Below are positions 6,006 to 13,408 of a stretch of 13,810 nt of DNA, one piece after another. A program made the translations under genes and the position numbers. This DNA is from Alistipes sp. (GTDB taxonomy: Bacteria; Bacteroidota; Bacteroidia; Bacteroidales; Rikenellaceae), in contig JAFVXS010000214.1 of NCBI GenBank assembly GCA_017501025.1, positions 1-13,810 of the forward strand, in the 5' to 3' direction. A model generated the notes under the pieces. That model was not told the DNA's origin, did no database searches, and was given only the letters and a program-made list of their open reading frames with translations. The first letter of the stretch is position 1. Each line of letters begins with the position of its first letter.

Positions 6006-7646
6006 TTATCTCGAAATAGTTTGCAGATACTTTTTGCCGTAAGGGTTTATAAACTCCACGCTTACTAGGCTACCCGGTTCCGAGCAGTGTACACGGAACA
6101 TATGGTCCACCAATGAATAGGTGTTTATCTTTTTGACCCCCTTTGTCCTGTTTTTTACCGCAGGTGCGTGTATCCACTCGGCTGCCATAGGGTCGCTGTG
6201 CATCACCTTTTCGACAACCAACGGCTTGCCATTCTCGGTAACATTCAGCGTTGAGCCATCCTCCCAAGCCCAACAGTTGATATAGACGTAGTCGGCATAC
6301 TCCGCTTGTGAATAGTCCCTCTGATTGGTTTGCAGACGACACAGATGTTGCAATGCGGGGCTTGCTGCATAGTCTTTTCCGACAACATTCATATCGTATA
6401 TACGCATTGGAGCAGCCTCTCCGTTTGCAGCATTTTTTACCTCCATCGAGAAGCTTTTGCCATCGAACAGACAGCATAAGAAACCTGCATCGCTACCATC
6501 GTCACAGATATTTCTGCCCGATTCGTTAGGGGTTTTCCACAGCTCTCCTGCTATCGAAGCTACATTGGTCTCGACGACGTTTGGGTACTCTGCCAACTTG
6601 AAAGAGTGGTGCTGGTGTTTGTGTCCGGAGAAGATACGCACCCACTCAAAATCTTTCAACAGCGAGAGCATAGGCTCGGTGTGTCCCTTTTTGTAGGCAT
6701 ACTTTGGTTTGCCCGTATGGTCGAGCACCAATATCGGAGCGTGCTGGCAGATGACGATAGGTGTCGAGTGCGATACGCTCTGCAAATTCTGACGCAACCA
6801 CTCCAACTGTACATCATCGACATAGAGGTCGTAGTTTCGTGAGCCTACAACGCCCTTGTGTTGTTTTTGGTCGGGGCGAACCTCGTTTTTATAGATGATA
6901 TTGTCGAGTACCACGATATGCACATCGCCCACATTCATCGAGTAGTATGTCGGGCCAAAAGTTTTGCGGAAACGCATAGCACCGTCTATATCGCTACGCT
7001 CGCTTGCAGGGGTTGCTGCGTCGTAGTCGTGATTGCCGATGACACCGAAATATGGTGTCTTGATACCGCATTTCGATACAAATTCGGGAACGCTCTCAAT
7101 CGAAAAACCTGTCTCGTACCACCAACGGTCCCAAGTGATATCGCCGAGGTTGAATGTCAGCATAGGGATATCGCTGTGTGCGGCATAGGTTGCATTGAAA
7201 GCGGGTGACATCAACTCTGCGTAGTGTCGCAAATCATCGACCTTCTTGTTGTTGCAGAAGTGTGAGTCGGTACAGATAACCAATCCAAAACGGCTGTCTG
7301 CGACCTTTCGTAACTCGAAGTCGTGACGTTCGCATCTGTTTGGTGCTGCGGTTGTACTCTTCCAAAATTCGGGACGGACGCTATCCATCATCATAGCCTG
7401 ATATCCAGCAGGTGTCGAGACGAATACCGTACCGAAACGCTTGTCGGATTGGAGATGATAGATGCCATTTGCATCTGTTTTGACAATATTTACGCCATCC
7501 GATACGCTGACTCCTGCCAATGGCTCCCCATCGCAATGCACATATCCGACGAGTGTTGAGCCTTTTGCAGGCTTTATCTTCTTCGGGATGGCAGCTCCTG
7601 CATCCAAACAGAGCAGAGCAAGTAGGGCTAATAGTAATTGCTTCAT
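6006..7646 (-). CDS. Calcineurin-like metallophosphoesterase, secreted, with N- and C-terminal Bacteroidota-type domains
   Basis: This 546-residue protein has a signal peptide (MKQLLLALLALLCLDAGAA), so it should act in the periplasm or outside the cell. Residues about 30-112 form a small beta domain resembling an Ig- or carboxypeptidase-regulatory-like fold (GEPLAGVSVSDG, TDANGIYHL). The dinuclear-metal phosphoesterase domain follows with all motifs intact: D127-x-H129 (TDSHF), GD at 168-169, GNHD at 204-207, H302 (CQHAP) and GHKH at 341-344. Residues from about 400 form the extra C-terminal domain common in Bacteroidota members. Phosphomonoester, phosphodiester or nucleotide substrates are all possible, and none can be chosen from sequence. 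The start is 21 bp after the stop of the M20 peptidase gene, implying co-transcription, and a terminator follows. A Shine-Dalgarno is weak or absent. Confidence 0.9.
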   Translation of the reverse strand: MKQLLLALLALLCLDAGAAIPKKIKPAKGSTLVGYVHCDGEPLAGVSVSDGVNIVKTDANGIYHLQSDKRFGTVFVSTPAGYQAMMMDSVRPEFWKSTTAAPNRCERHDFELRKVADSRFGLVICTDSHFCNNKKVDDLRHYAELMSPAFNATYAAHSDIPMLTFNLGDITWDRWWYETGFSIESVPEFVSKCGIKTPYFGVIGNHDYDAATPASERSDIDGAMRFRKTFGPTYYSMNVGDVHIVVLDNIIYKNEVRPDQKQHKGVVGSRNYDLYVDDVQLEWLRQNLQSVSHSTPIVICQHAPILVLDHTGKPKYAYKKGHTEPMLSLLKDFEWVRIFSGHKHQHHSFKLAEYPNVVETNVASIAGELWKTPNESGRNICDDGSDAGFLCCLFDGKSFSMEVKNAANGEAAPMRIYDMNVVGKDYAASPALQHLCRLQTNQRDYSQAEYADYVYINCWAWEDGSTLNVTENGKPLVVEKVMHSDPMAAEWIHAPAVKNRTKGVKKINTYSLVDHMFRVHCSEPGSLVSVEFINPYGKKYLQTISR

Positions 7647-7667
7647 CTTTTCAGGTTGTTTGAGGGG

Positions 7668-9032
7668 TTATTTCTCGGCAAAAAACTTGTAGAATTGTGT
7701 AATTGTCTCGATACCGATACGGAATTGGTCGAGACCAAAGCTCTCGTTTGGTGAGTGTATTGCATCGCGACCCAAACCGAAGCCCATAAGGATAGATTTC
7801 AGTCCGAGCGTGCGTTCAAATACGCTGATTACGCCAATCGAGCCACCCGAATATACCGGAACAGGCACCTTGCCGAATGTCGCTTTGATTGCTTTTTCAG
7901 CGGCTTTGTAAGCCTCCAAATCGGTTGGCGAAACGTATGGCGTACCGCCGTGTGTAGGTTTTACCTCGACCTTTACGCCCTTTGGAGCAAGGCTCTTGAA
8001 GTATTGAGCAAAGAGCTTTGTTACCTTTGCATCGTTCTGATATGGTACCAATCGCATTGTGATTTTTGCCGATGCTTTGGCGGGAATAATGGTCTTCGAG
8101 CCCTCGCCCGTGTAACCACTCCACATACCGTTAATCTCAAACGTAGGACGTACGCCCGTGCGTTCGAGTGTGGTGTAACCCTCCTCGCCGGCAATTGCAC
8201 CTACGCCGATTGACGCCTTGTAGCGACGCGAGCAGAATGGAACGCGATTCAATGCACGACGCTCATCGGCAGAGAGTTCGCGAACATCGTCGTAGAAGTG
8301 AGGTATTGTGATATGTCCTTCGCTGTCAATCATCTGCGACAACATCTTCGAGAGTACCATCGCAGGGTTATACACTGCTCCGCCATAGATTCCCGAGTGC
8401 AAATCGGCAGTCGAGCCATAGACCGAAACCTCTACGCCTGCCAAACCTCGCAAACCGCAAGTGATGGATGGTGTCTCCATCGACAACATCGAAGTATCGG
8501 ATACCAATATAACATCTGCCTTCAACAACTTTTTGTGGGTCTCGCAGAAGTGGCTAATCTGTTTGGAGCCGCTCTCCTCTTCGCCCTCCAAAAGAAACTT
8601 AACGTTGCAAGGGAGCATATCGTTTGCCACCAATGCCTCGAATGCCTTGATGTGCATAAACGATTGACCTTTGTCGTCGTCGGCACCTCGTCCCCATATA
8701 CGGCCATCCTTGATTACAGGCTCGAAAGGCTCGGTTGTCCACTCCTCCAATGGTTCTGGCGGCATAACGTCGTAGTGTCCATATACCAAAACGGTCTTTG
8801 CCTTTGGCGAGACAATCTTCTCGGCATATACTATCGGCGCGCCTTCGGTTGCATAGACTTCGGCATTGTCGGCACCCGCTTTAATGAGTGTTGCAGCAAG
8901 GTGTTCAGCACACTTTTGACGCTCTTCGGCAGCCTCCGCAATAGAGGATATCGAACGGATACGCAACAGTGTGAACAACTCGTCGAGAAATCGCTCCATA
9001 TTGGAGTCGATATATTGCTTTACTTTATCCAT
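7668..9032 (-). CDS. M20-family dipeptidase / metallopeptidase (carnosinase-like subgroup)
   Basis: This 454-residue zinc peptidase of the M20 clan has no signal peptide, so it is expected to be cytoplasmic and to hydrolyse dipeptides or similar amides. The active-site motifs are all visible: GHYDVMPPEP with H86 and D88, GRGADDDKG with the probable metal-bridging D119, LEGEEESGS with the probable catalytic E152 and metal-binding E153, SDTS with D179, and a late H426 (DAIHSPNE). The central dimerisation or lid domain includes the DLHSGIYGGAVYNP motif typical of CNDP/DUG1-like dipeptidases. Length is normal for the group. It lies 44 bp downstream of glmM and 21 bp upstream of the phosphoesterase gene, so it is probably the middle gene of a three-gene operon. 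Substrate specificity cannot be told; beta-alanyl or generic Xaa-Xaa dipeptides are the family precedent. Confidence 0.92.
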   Translation of the reverse strand: MDKVKQYIDSNMERFLDELFTLLRIRSISSIAEAAEERQKCAEHLAATLIKAGADNAEVYATEGAPIVYAEKIVSPKAKTVLVYGHYDVMPPEPLEEWTTEPFEPVIKDGRIWGRGADDDKGQSFMHIKAFEALVANDMLPCNVKFLLEGEEESGSKQISHFCETHKKLLKADVILVSDTSMLSMETPSITCGLRGLAGVEVSVYGSTADLHSGIYGGAVYNPAMVLSKMLSQMIDSEGHITIPHFYDDVRELSADERRALNRVPFCSRRYKASIGVGAIAGEEGYTTLERTGVRPTFEINGMWSGYTGEGSKTIIPAKASAKITMRLVPYQNDAKVTKLFAQYFKSLAPKGVKVEVKPTHGGTPYVSPTDLEAYKAAEKAIKATFGKVPVPVYSGGSIGVISVFERTLGLKSILMGFGLGRDAIHSPNESFGLDQFRIGIETITQFYKFFAEK

Positions 9033-9076
9033 AACTGTATAGTTTTAAGTGTTTTAGCTCGGTTGGTTTGGCTGGT

Positions 9077-10468
9077 TTAGAGGTTGCAAATCGTGCGTAT
9101 TTCGCCAATGAAACGCTCTGCCAAAGCCTCGGCTTCCGCCATCGATTTTGCCTCGGTGTAGATGCGGATAATAGGCTCGGTATTCGACTTGCGAAGGTGT
9201 ACCCAACTCTCGGCAAAATCGATTTTTACACCGTCGATATCGTTAATCTGCTCGTCGGCATAACGCTCTTTCATCGTGGAGAGTACGGCATCGACATCGA
9301 TTGCAGGTGTGAGTTCGATTTTGTTCTTCGAAGCAAAGTATGCTGGGTATGTCTTGCGGAGTTCGGTCATCGACAAACCTCTCTTTGCCAGATAGGTCAA
9401 AAAGAGTGCCGTACCTACCAACGCATCACGACCATAGTGGAGTTCAGGGTAGATAACACCACCGTTGCCCTCACCACCTATAATTGCGTTGCACTCCTTC
9501 ATCTTTGCTACGACATTTACCTCGCCGACGGCCGATGCTGCATAGGTGCCTCCGTGCGACTCGGTGACGTCACGCAGTGCACGCGACGAACTCAAATTCG
9601 ACACCGTATTGCCCTTTTTGAGCGAGAGTATATAGTCGGCAACAGCGACGAGAGTGTACTCCTCGACAAACATCGAGCCATCCTCGCTTACGAAGGCCAA
9701 ACGGTCCACGTCGGGATCCACAACAACACCCAAATCGGCACCTTCTCGACGAATAACTTCCGATATTTCGGTGAGATTTTGAGGCAGTGGTTCTGGGTTG
9801 TGTGCAAACTCTCCCGTAGGCTCGCAGTTGAGGCAGATAACCTCGCAACCCAACTCGTGCAACAGCTGTGGAATTACCACTCCGCCAATCGAATTTACGG
9901 CATCGACAACAACCTTGAATCGACGCTTGCGAACAGCCTCGACATCGACCGTCGGCAGTGCCAAAACCTGCTTGATGTGTGTTGGGTTAAAGTCCTCACG
10001 CAGAACAACTTTGCCTATGTGGTCGATTTCGGGAAAAACAAACGAATCATCCTCTGCCAAACGCAGCACCTCCTTACCCTCGGCATCGTTCAAAAACTCG
10101 CCCTTTGCATTGAGCAGTTTCAGGGCGTTCCACTGCTTTGGATTGTGCGATGCGGTGATGATAATTCCACCATCTGCCTTGTGGGTAATTACCGCCATTT
10201 CGGTACCCGGAGTGGTGCATAAACCGATGCTGATAACATCGACTCCACAACCGAGCAACGTGCCTTCGATAAGGTTGCAGACCATCTCGCCCGACAGTCG
10301 TGCATCACGTCCTACGACGATACGCAATCGAGCATCGCCATTGGCTCTCTGTTTCATAAATCGGGCATAAGCCGTTGTGAATTTTACAACATCTATCGGG
10401 GTAAGATTGTCGCCTACGGAACCGCCTATCGTACCGCGTATTCCGGAGATGGATTTAATGAGTGTCAT
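9077..10468 (-). CDS. glmM: Phosphoglucosamine mutase (alpha-D-phosphohexomutase family)
   Basis: The enzyme interconverts glucosamine-6-phosphate and glucosamine-1-phosphate on the route to UDP-GlcNAc for peptidoglycan and lipopolysaccharide. The 463-residue protein has all four family landmarks: the phosphoserine loop TASHNPKQWNALK with S107, the Mg2+ loop DPDVDR at 251-256, the sugar-recognition loop GGEGNGG at 331-337, and the phosphate-binding loop RKSNTEP at 426-432. The N-terminus (MTLIKSISGIRGTIGG) matches the usual start of Bacteroidales homologues. Its metal loop is DPDVDR rather than the DGDGDR form of E. coli GlmM. This is the Bacteroidales type, for which phosphomannomutase or phosphoglucomutase activity is a reasonable alternative. 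It is the first gene of the minus-strand operon, behind a divergent promoter region. Confidence 0.88.
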   Translation of the reverse strand: MTLIKSISGIRGTIGGSVGDNLTPIDVVKFTTAYARFMKQRANGDARLRIVVGRDARLSGEMVCNLIEGTLLGCGVDVISIGLCTTPGTEMAVITHKADGGIIITASHNPKQWNALKLLNAKGEFLNDAEGKEVLRLAEDDSFVFPEIDHIGKVVLREDFNPTHIKQVLALPTVDVEAVRKRRFKVVVDAVNSIGGVVIPQLLHELGCEVICLNCEPTGEFAHNPEPLPQNLTEISEVIRREGADLGVVVDPDVDRLAFVSEDGSMFVEEYTLVAVADYILSLKKGNTVSNLSSSRALRDVTESHGGTYAASAVGEVNVVAKMKECNAIIGGEGNGGVIYPELHYGRDALVGTALFLTYLAKRGLSMTELRKTYPAYFASKNKIELTPAIDVDAVLSTMKERYADEQINDIDGVKIDFAESWVHLRKSNTEPIIRIYTEAKSMAEAEALAERFIGEIRTICNL

Positions 10469-10473
10469 ACGAT

Positions 10474-10494
10474 TTTTTTATTTTTAATAAAAAA
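10474..10494 (-). other. A/T-only inverted repeat in the glmM leader
   Basis: TTTTTTATT (10474-10482) and AATAAAAAA (10486-10494) are perfect inverted repeats with a 3-base loop, lying 5 bases before the glmM ATG on the transcript. The stem contains only A-T pairs, so it is weak. It may simply reflect the A/U-rich leader that helps translation initiation in Bacteroidota. Confidence 0.4.
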
Positions 10495-10507
10495 GTTTAG
10501 CAAAATT

Positions 10508-10538
10508 TTTGAAATACGACGTAAATATATTACTTTTA
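10508..10538 (+). promoter_or_regulatory. Bacteroidota-type promoter driving the udp-dnaN group
   Basis: TTTG (10508-10511) is followed after exactly 19 bp by TACTTTTA (10531-10538), matching TAnnTTTG at 7 of 8 positions. The predicted start near 10544 gives a leader of about 47 bases before the nucleoside phosphorylase. Its -7 box lies inside the spacer of the minus-strand promoter. Confidence 0.57.
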
Positions 10539-10552
10539 TGCCAATTATCCAA
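10522..10552 (-). promoter_or_regulatory. Bacteroidota-type promoter driving glmM operon
   Basis: On the minus strand a TTGG (10552-10549) is followed after 19 bp by TATATTTA (10529-10522), matching TAnnTTTG at 7 of 8 positions (A for the final G) with the ideal spacing. Transcription would begin near 10515, giving a leader of about 47 bases before glmM. It overlaps the oppositely directed promoter at 10508-10538. Confidence 0.55.
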
Positions 10553-10577
10553 TTTTTTAGGATTGTTATAGTAAATT

Positions 10578-10583
10578 AGGAGG
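10578..10583 (+). promoter_or_regulatory. Full Shine-Dalgarno AGGAGG before the nucleoside phosphorylase
   Basis: AGGAGG is placed 7 bases before the ATG at 10591, which fixes the start. A complete Shine-Dalgarno is uncommon in Bacteroidota, whose genes mostly rely on A/U-rich leaders, and most of the other starts in this window lack one. Confidence 0.75.
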
Positions 10584-10590
10584 AGAGATT

Positions 10591-11475
10591 ATGACACAGA
10601 AACGAACAATTCCCGCTTCGGAACTTATTATCAACGAGGACGGTTCAATTTTCCATTTGCATCTGCTGCCCGAGCAAATATCTGATATTGTAATACTTGT
10701 AGGCGACCCCGGTCGTGTTGAATTGGTCGCAGGATTTTTTGATAGCCGCGAATGTGAGGTGTCAAATCGTGAGTTCCGCACTGTGACAGGTACCTATAAG
10801 GGTCGTCGTATGACTGTGCTATCGACGGGTATCGGTATCGGCAATATCGACATCTGTGTAACCGAGCTCGATGCTTTGGCAAATATCGACTTCGCAACTC
10901 GTCAGGTGAAGGATGATTTCAAACAACTTACGTTGGTGCGTTTGGGAACATCGGGTGCATTGCAGTCGGATATCAAGGTAGGTGAGGCTGTCTTCTCGCG
11001 TACGTCGGTAGGTTTTGATGGTCTGCTCAACTACTATGCGGGACGTAACGAGGTCTGCGACCTGCCAATCGAACAGGCGTTTATCAAACATACGGGCTGG
11101 TCGGAGCTGTTGCCGAAGCCATACTTTGTGGATGCCGATAAGTCGTTGTACGAACTATTTAAGGACTCGACTCGCGAGGGTATCACAATCGCAGCACCGG
11201 GTTTCTATGCTCCACAAGGTCGCTGGGTGCGTCTGCAACCACAAGATTTGCACCTTAACGAGAAGATCGAGGAGTTCCGCTACGAGGGACGTTGCATAAC
11301 CAACTTCGAGATGGAGAGCTCGGCGTTGGCAGGTATGGCGGCATTGATGGGTCACCGTGCAGCCACCGTATGTACGATTATCGCACAACGAATTGCGTTG
11401 GATGCCTGCACAGACTACAAGCCGTTTGTGCGTCAAATGATTGAGATGTCGCTCGATAAGTTGGCAACGCTGTAA
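10591..11475 (+). CDS. udp: Nucleoside phosphorylase, probably uridine phosphorylase
   Basis: The 294-residue protein belongs to the PNP/UDP phosphorylase family, cytoplasmic enzymes that split nucleosides with phosphate to base plus ribose-1-phosphate. Visible motifs are VGDPGR (phosphate loop, 37-42), TGIGIGN (79-85), RLGTSG (117-122, with the phosphate-binding Arg) and NFEMESSAL (238-246, ribose-binding Met-Glu). FYAPQGR (205-211) aligns with FYEGQGR of human uridine phosphorylase, whose Gln and Arg bind uracil. Q209 and R211 therefore favour a pyrimidine over a purine substrate. The length lies between E. coli Udp and the human enzyme. It has its own promoter-like site and a full Shine-Dalgarno, and dnaN follows after 35 bp without an evident terminator. 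A broader or purine specificity cannot be excluded. Confidence 0.85.
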   Translation: MTQKRTIPASELIINEDGSIFHLHLLPEQISDIVILVGDPGRVELVAGFFDSRECEVSNREFRTVTGTYKGRRMTVLSTGIGIGNIDICVTELDALANIDFATRQVKDDFKQLTLVRLGTSGALQSDIKVGEAVFSRTSVGFDGLLNYYAGRNEVCDLPIEQAFIKHTGWSELLPKPYFVDADKSLYELFKDSTREGITIAAPGFYAPQGRWVRLQPQDLHLNEKIEEFRYEGRCITNFEMESSALAGMAALMGHRAATVCTIIAQRIALDACTDYKPFVRQMIEMSLDKLATL

Positions 11476-11510
11476 ACGAAAAACAAAACAAACAAAAATA
11501 GATTAGAGAG

Positions 11511-12635
11511 ATGAAATTTACATTATCAAGTTCTGCACTTCTGTCACGTTTGTCGGGTGCAGGTAAAGTAATCAGCAACAAAAGTACACTTCCAATTCTC
11601 GAACACTTCTTGTTCGAGCTTAAAGATGGTGTTTTGAAGGTAACTGCATCGGACCTCGAAATTTGGGTTGTAACCGAAATCGCGGTAGATAACATCGAGC
11701 GTGAGGGTCGCGTAGCAGCACCTGCAAAGTTGTTGTTGGAGGTGTTGAAGGAGTGTGCCGAGATGCCTTTGACAATCGACGTAAACGAGCAGACTTGGGA
11801 GATTAAGATGACTTGGCACAGTGGCGGTTCGTCGGTGCCGGGTGCAAATCCTGTCAGCTATCCTTCGTTGCAGACCCTTTCGGAGGAGGCTATTGAGTTC
11901 CCTATGGAGGTTGATACACTCCTCAATGGCGTTAATAAGACCATCTTTGCAGCAGCCGATGACGATTTGAAACCTGCAATGAATGGTGTATTCTTCAACA
12001 TCGAGCCATTGCAGACCACCTTTGTTGCAACCGATGCACACAAGTTGGTTGAGTTTAAGATTGGCCACGATAGCGGTGTTGAGGCGTCGTTTATCCTGCC
12101 AAAGAAACCGGCTGTATTGTTGAAGAGTATGTTGTTGAAGGAGGAGGAGCCTGTAAAGGTTGGCTTCGACAAGAGCAATGCAATCTTCAAACTCTCGCAG
12201 ACAACACTTATCTGCCACCTTATCGAGAGCAAATATCCTAACTATAACGTGGTAATTCCAACGGCAAATCCTAACAAGATGCTTGTGGATCGTGTCGAAT
12301 TCCTCAACTCGTTGCGTCGTGTGGCGGTTTGTGCCAACTCTTCGACAAACCTTGTGCGTTTGGATATCGATAACAACCACCTGACACTTACAGCACAGGA
12401 TGCGGGCTTCTATATGTCGGCAAACGAGACTTTGTCGTGCAGCTACGAGGGCGATAAGATTACTATCGGCTTCAACTCGGCATATTTGGTTGAGATTTTG
12501 TCGAACATCGATACCCCTACTGTGCTTGTTGAGTTGGGCGACTCGTCGCGTGCGGCAGTCTTCAAGCCTGTAAGCGATGACGATAATGGCTCGGCAACAT
12601 TGATGTTGCTTATGCCTATGCTTATCAACTTGTAA
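11511..12635 (+). CDS. dnaN: DNA polymerase III subunit beta (sliding clamp)
   Basis: The 374-residue protein is the ring-forming processivity clamp that tethers the replicative polymerase to DNA. It has normal length and the three-repeat organisation expected (about 1-120, 125-250 and 251-374). Recognisable stretches are the N-terminus MKFTLSSSALL, NKSTLPILEHFLFE, VTASDLE, the second-domain AMNGVFF and TDAHKL, the third-domain YPNYNVVIP and VALLV-like strands, and the C-terminal MLLMPMLINL that lies by the partner-binding pocket. GAGAG sits immediately upstream of the ATG as a weak ribosome site. It is 35 bp after the nucleoside phosphorylase and 11 bp before the exonuclease. It is not next to dnaA, as is usual in Bacteroidota. 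Confidence 0.96.
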   Translation: MKFTLSSSALLSRLSGAGKVISNKSTLPILEHFLFELKDGVLKVTASDLEIWVVTEIAVDNIEREGRVAAPAKLLLEVLKECAEMPLTIDVNEQTWEIKMTWHSGGSSVPGANPVSYPSLQTLSEEAIEFPMEVDTLLNGVNKTIFAAADDDLKPAMNGVFFNIEPLQTTFVATDAHKLVEFKIGHDSGVEASFILPKKPAVLLKSMLLKEEEPVKVGFDKSNAIFKLSQTTLICHLIESKYPNYNVVIPTANPNKMLVDRVEFLNSLRRVAVCANSSTNLVRLDIDNNHLTLTAQDAGFYMSANETLSCSYEGDKITIGFNSAYLVEILSNIDTPTVLVELGDSSRAAVFKPVSDDDNGSATLMLLMPMLINL

Positions 12636-12646
12636 AGCGGCTGCTG

Positions 12647-13408
12647 ATGAAACTTAAATTGGAGAGACCGATAATCTTCTTTGATTTGGAGACTACCGGC
12701 GTTAATGTTGTACGCGACCGCATTGTCGAGATTTCGATGTTGAAGGTGCTGCCCGATGGTAGCGAAGAGGTCAAAACCCGTCGAATCAATCCCGAAATGC
12801 CTATTCCGCCGGAGGCTTCGGCAATCCATCATATTACGGATGATGATGTGAAAGATTGTCCTACATTTCGACAGATTGCCCGCTCGTTGAAGGCGTTTAT
12901 GGAGGGGTGCGATTTTGGTGGGTTCAACTCCAATCGTTTCGATTTGCCACTGTTGGTTGAGGAGTTTTTCAGGGTAGGTGTCGAGGTCGATTTTTCGCAG
13001 GCTCGGTTTATCGATGTGCAGAACATCTTCCATAAACGCGAGGAGCGAACGCTGGTTGCAGCATACCGATTCTATTGCGACAAGGATTTGACCGATGCAC
13101 ACGCAGCCGAGGCTGATACTCGTGCAACATACGAGGTGTTGTTGGGACAGTTGGAGCGATACTCCGACCTTGCCAACGATGTTGAGTCTTTGGCGGAGTA
13201 CTCCCTGCGAAACAAAACGGCGGATTATGCCGGTCGTATAGGCTTTGACGAGGCGGGACACGAGATATTTATGTTCGGCAAGTACAAAGGTCAGCGAGTT
13301 GAAGAGGTATTCCGTCGAGAGCCGAGTTATTTTGAGTGGATGATGAACGGAGATTTCACCCGCCACACAAAGAGTGTAATAGAGAAGATAAAGGAGAGAA
13401 TTAAATGA
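12647..13408 (+). CDS. DnaQ-like 3'-5' exonuclease (DEDDh) with C-terminal FGKYKG domain
   Basis: This 253-residue protein has an N-terminal exonuclease domain of the Pol III epsilon type. D13 and E15 (FDLETTG) form Exo I, D99 (NSNRFDLPLL) forms Exo II, and H152 and D157 (DAHAAEAD) form the DEDDh Exo III. All catalytic residues are present, so it should be active in removing 3' nucleotides. Residues from about 205 (FGKYKGQ at 210-216, YFEWMMNGDF) form a small domain resembling DUF3820/QSregVF-type modules, which accompany this exonuclease in Bacteroidota. It starts 11 bp after dnaN, consistent with a proofreading or repair role beside the clamp. Whether it is the true epsilon subunit or a general repair exonuclease is not decidable here. 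Its stop codon overlaps the start of the next gene (ATGA). Confidence 0.92.
   Translation: MKLKLERPIIFFDLETTGVNVVRDRIVEISMLKVLPDGSEEVKTRRINPEMPIPPEASAIHHITDDDVKDCPTFRQIARSLKAFMEGCDFGGFNSNRFDLPLLVEEFFRVGVEVDFSQARFIDVQNIFHKREERTLVAAYRFYCDKDLTDAHAAEADTRATYEVLLGQLERYSDLANDVESLAEYSLRNKTADYAGRIGFDEAGHEIFMFGKYKGQRVEEVFRREPSYFEWMMNGDFTRHTKSVIEKIKERIK
13391..13396 (+). promoter_or_regulatory. Shine-Dalgarno AAGGAG before the LysM gene
   Basis: AAGGAG lies 8 bases before the ATG at 13405, inside the 3' end of the exonuclease gene. It supports the overlapping ATGA start. Confidence 0.6.

Noticed and set aside
9068..10222. 384-codon plus-strand open frame opposite glmM
   Set aside because: It is antisense to a protein with all mutase motifs intact. 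Its product is Cys- and His-rich without recognisable structure, and no start signal precedes it.
11425..11464. Separate dnaN promoter (TTTG then TAAGTTGG near the end of the phosphorylase gene)
   Set aside because: The boxes are 28 bp apart and the -7 match is imperfect, so it is not convincing. dnaN is more simply read from the upstream promoter.
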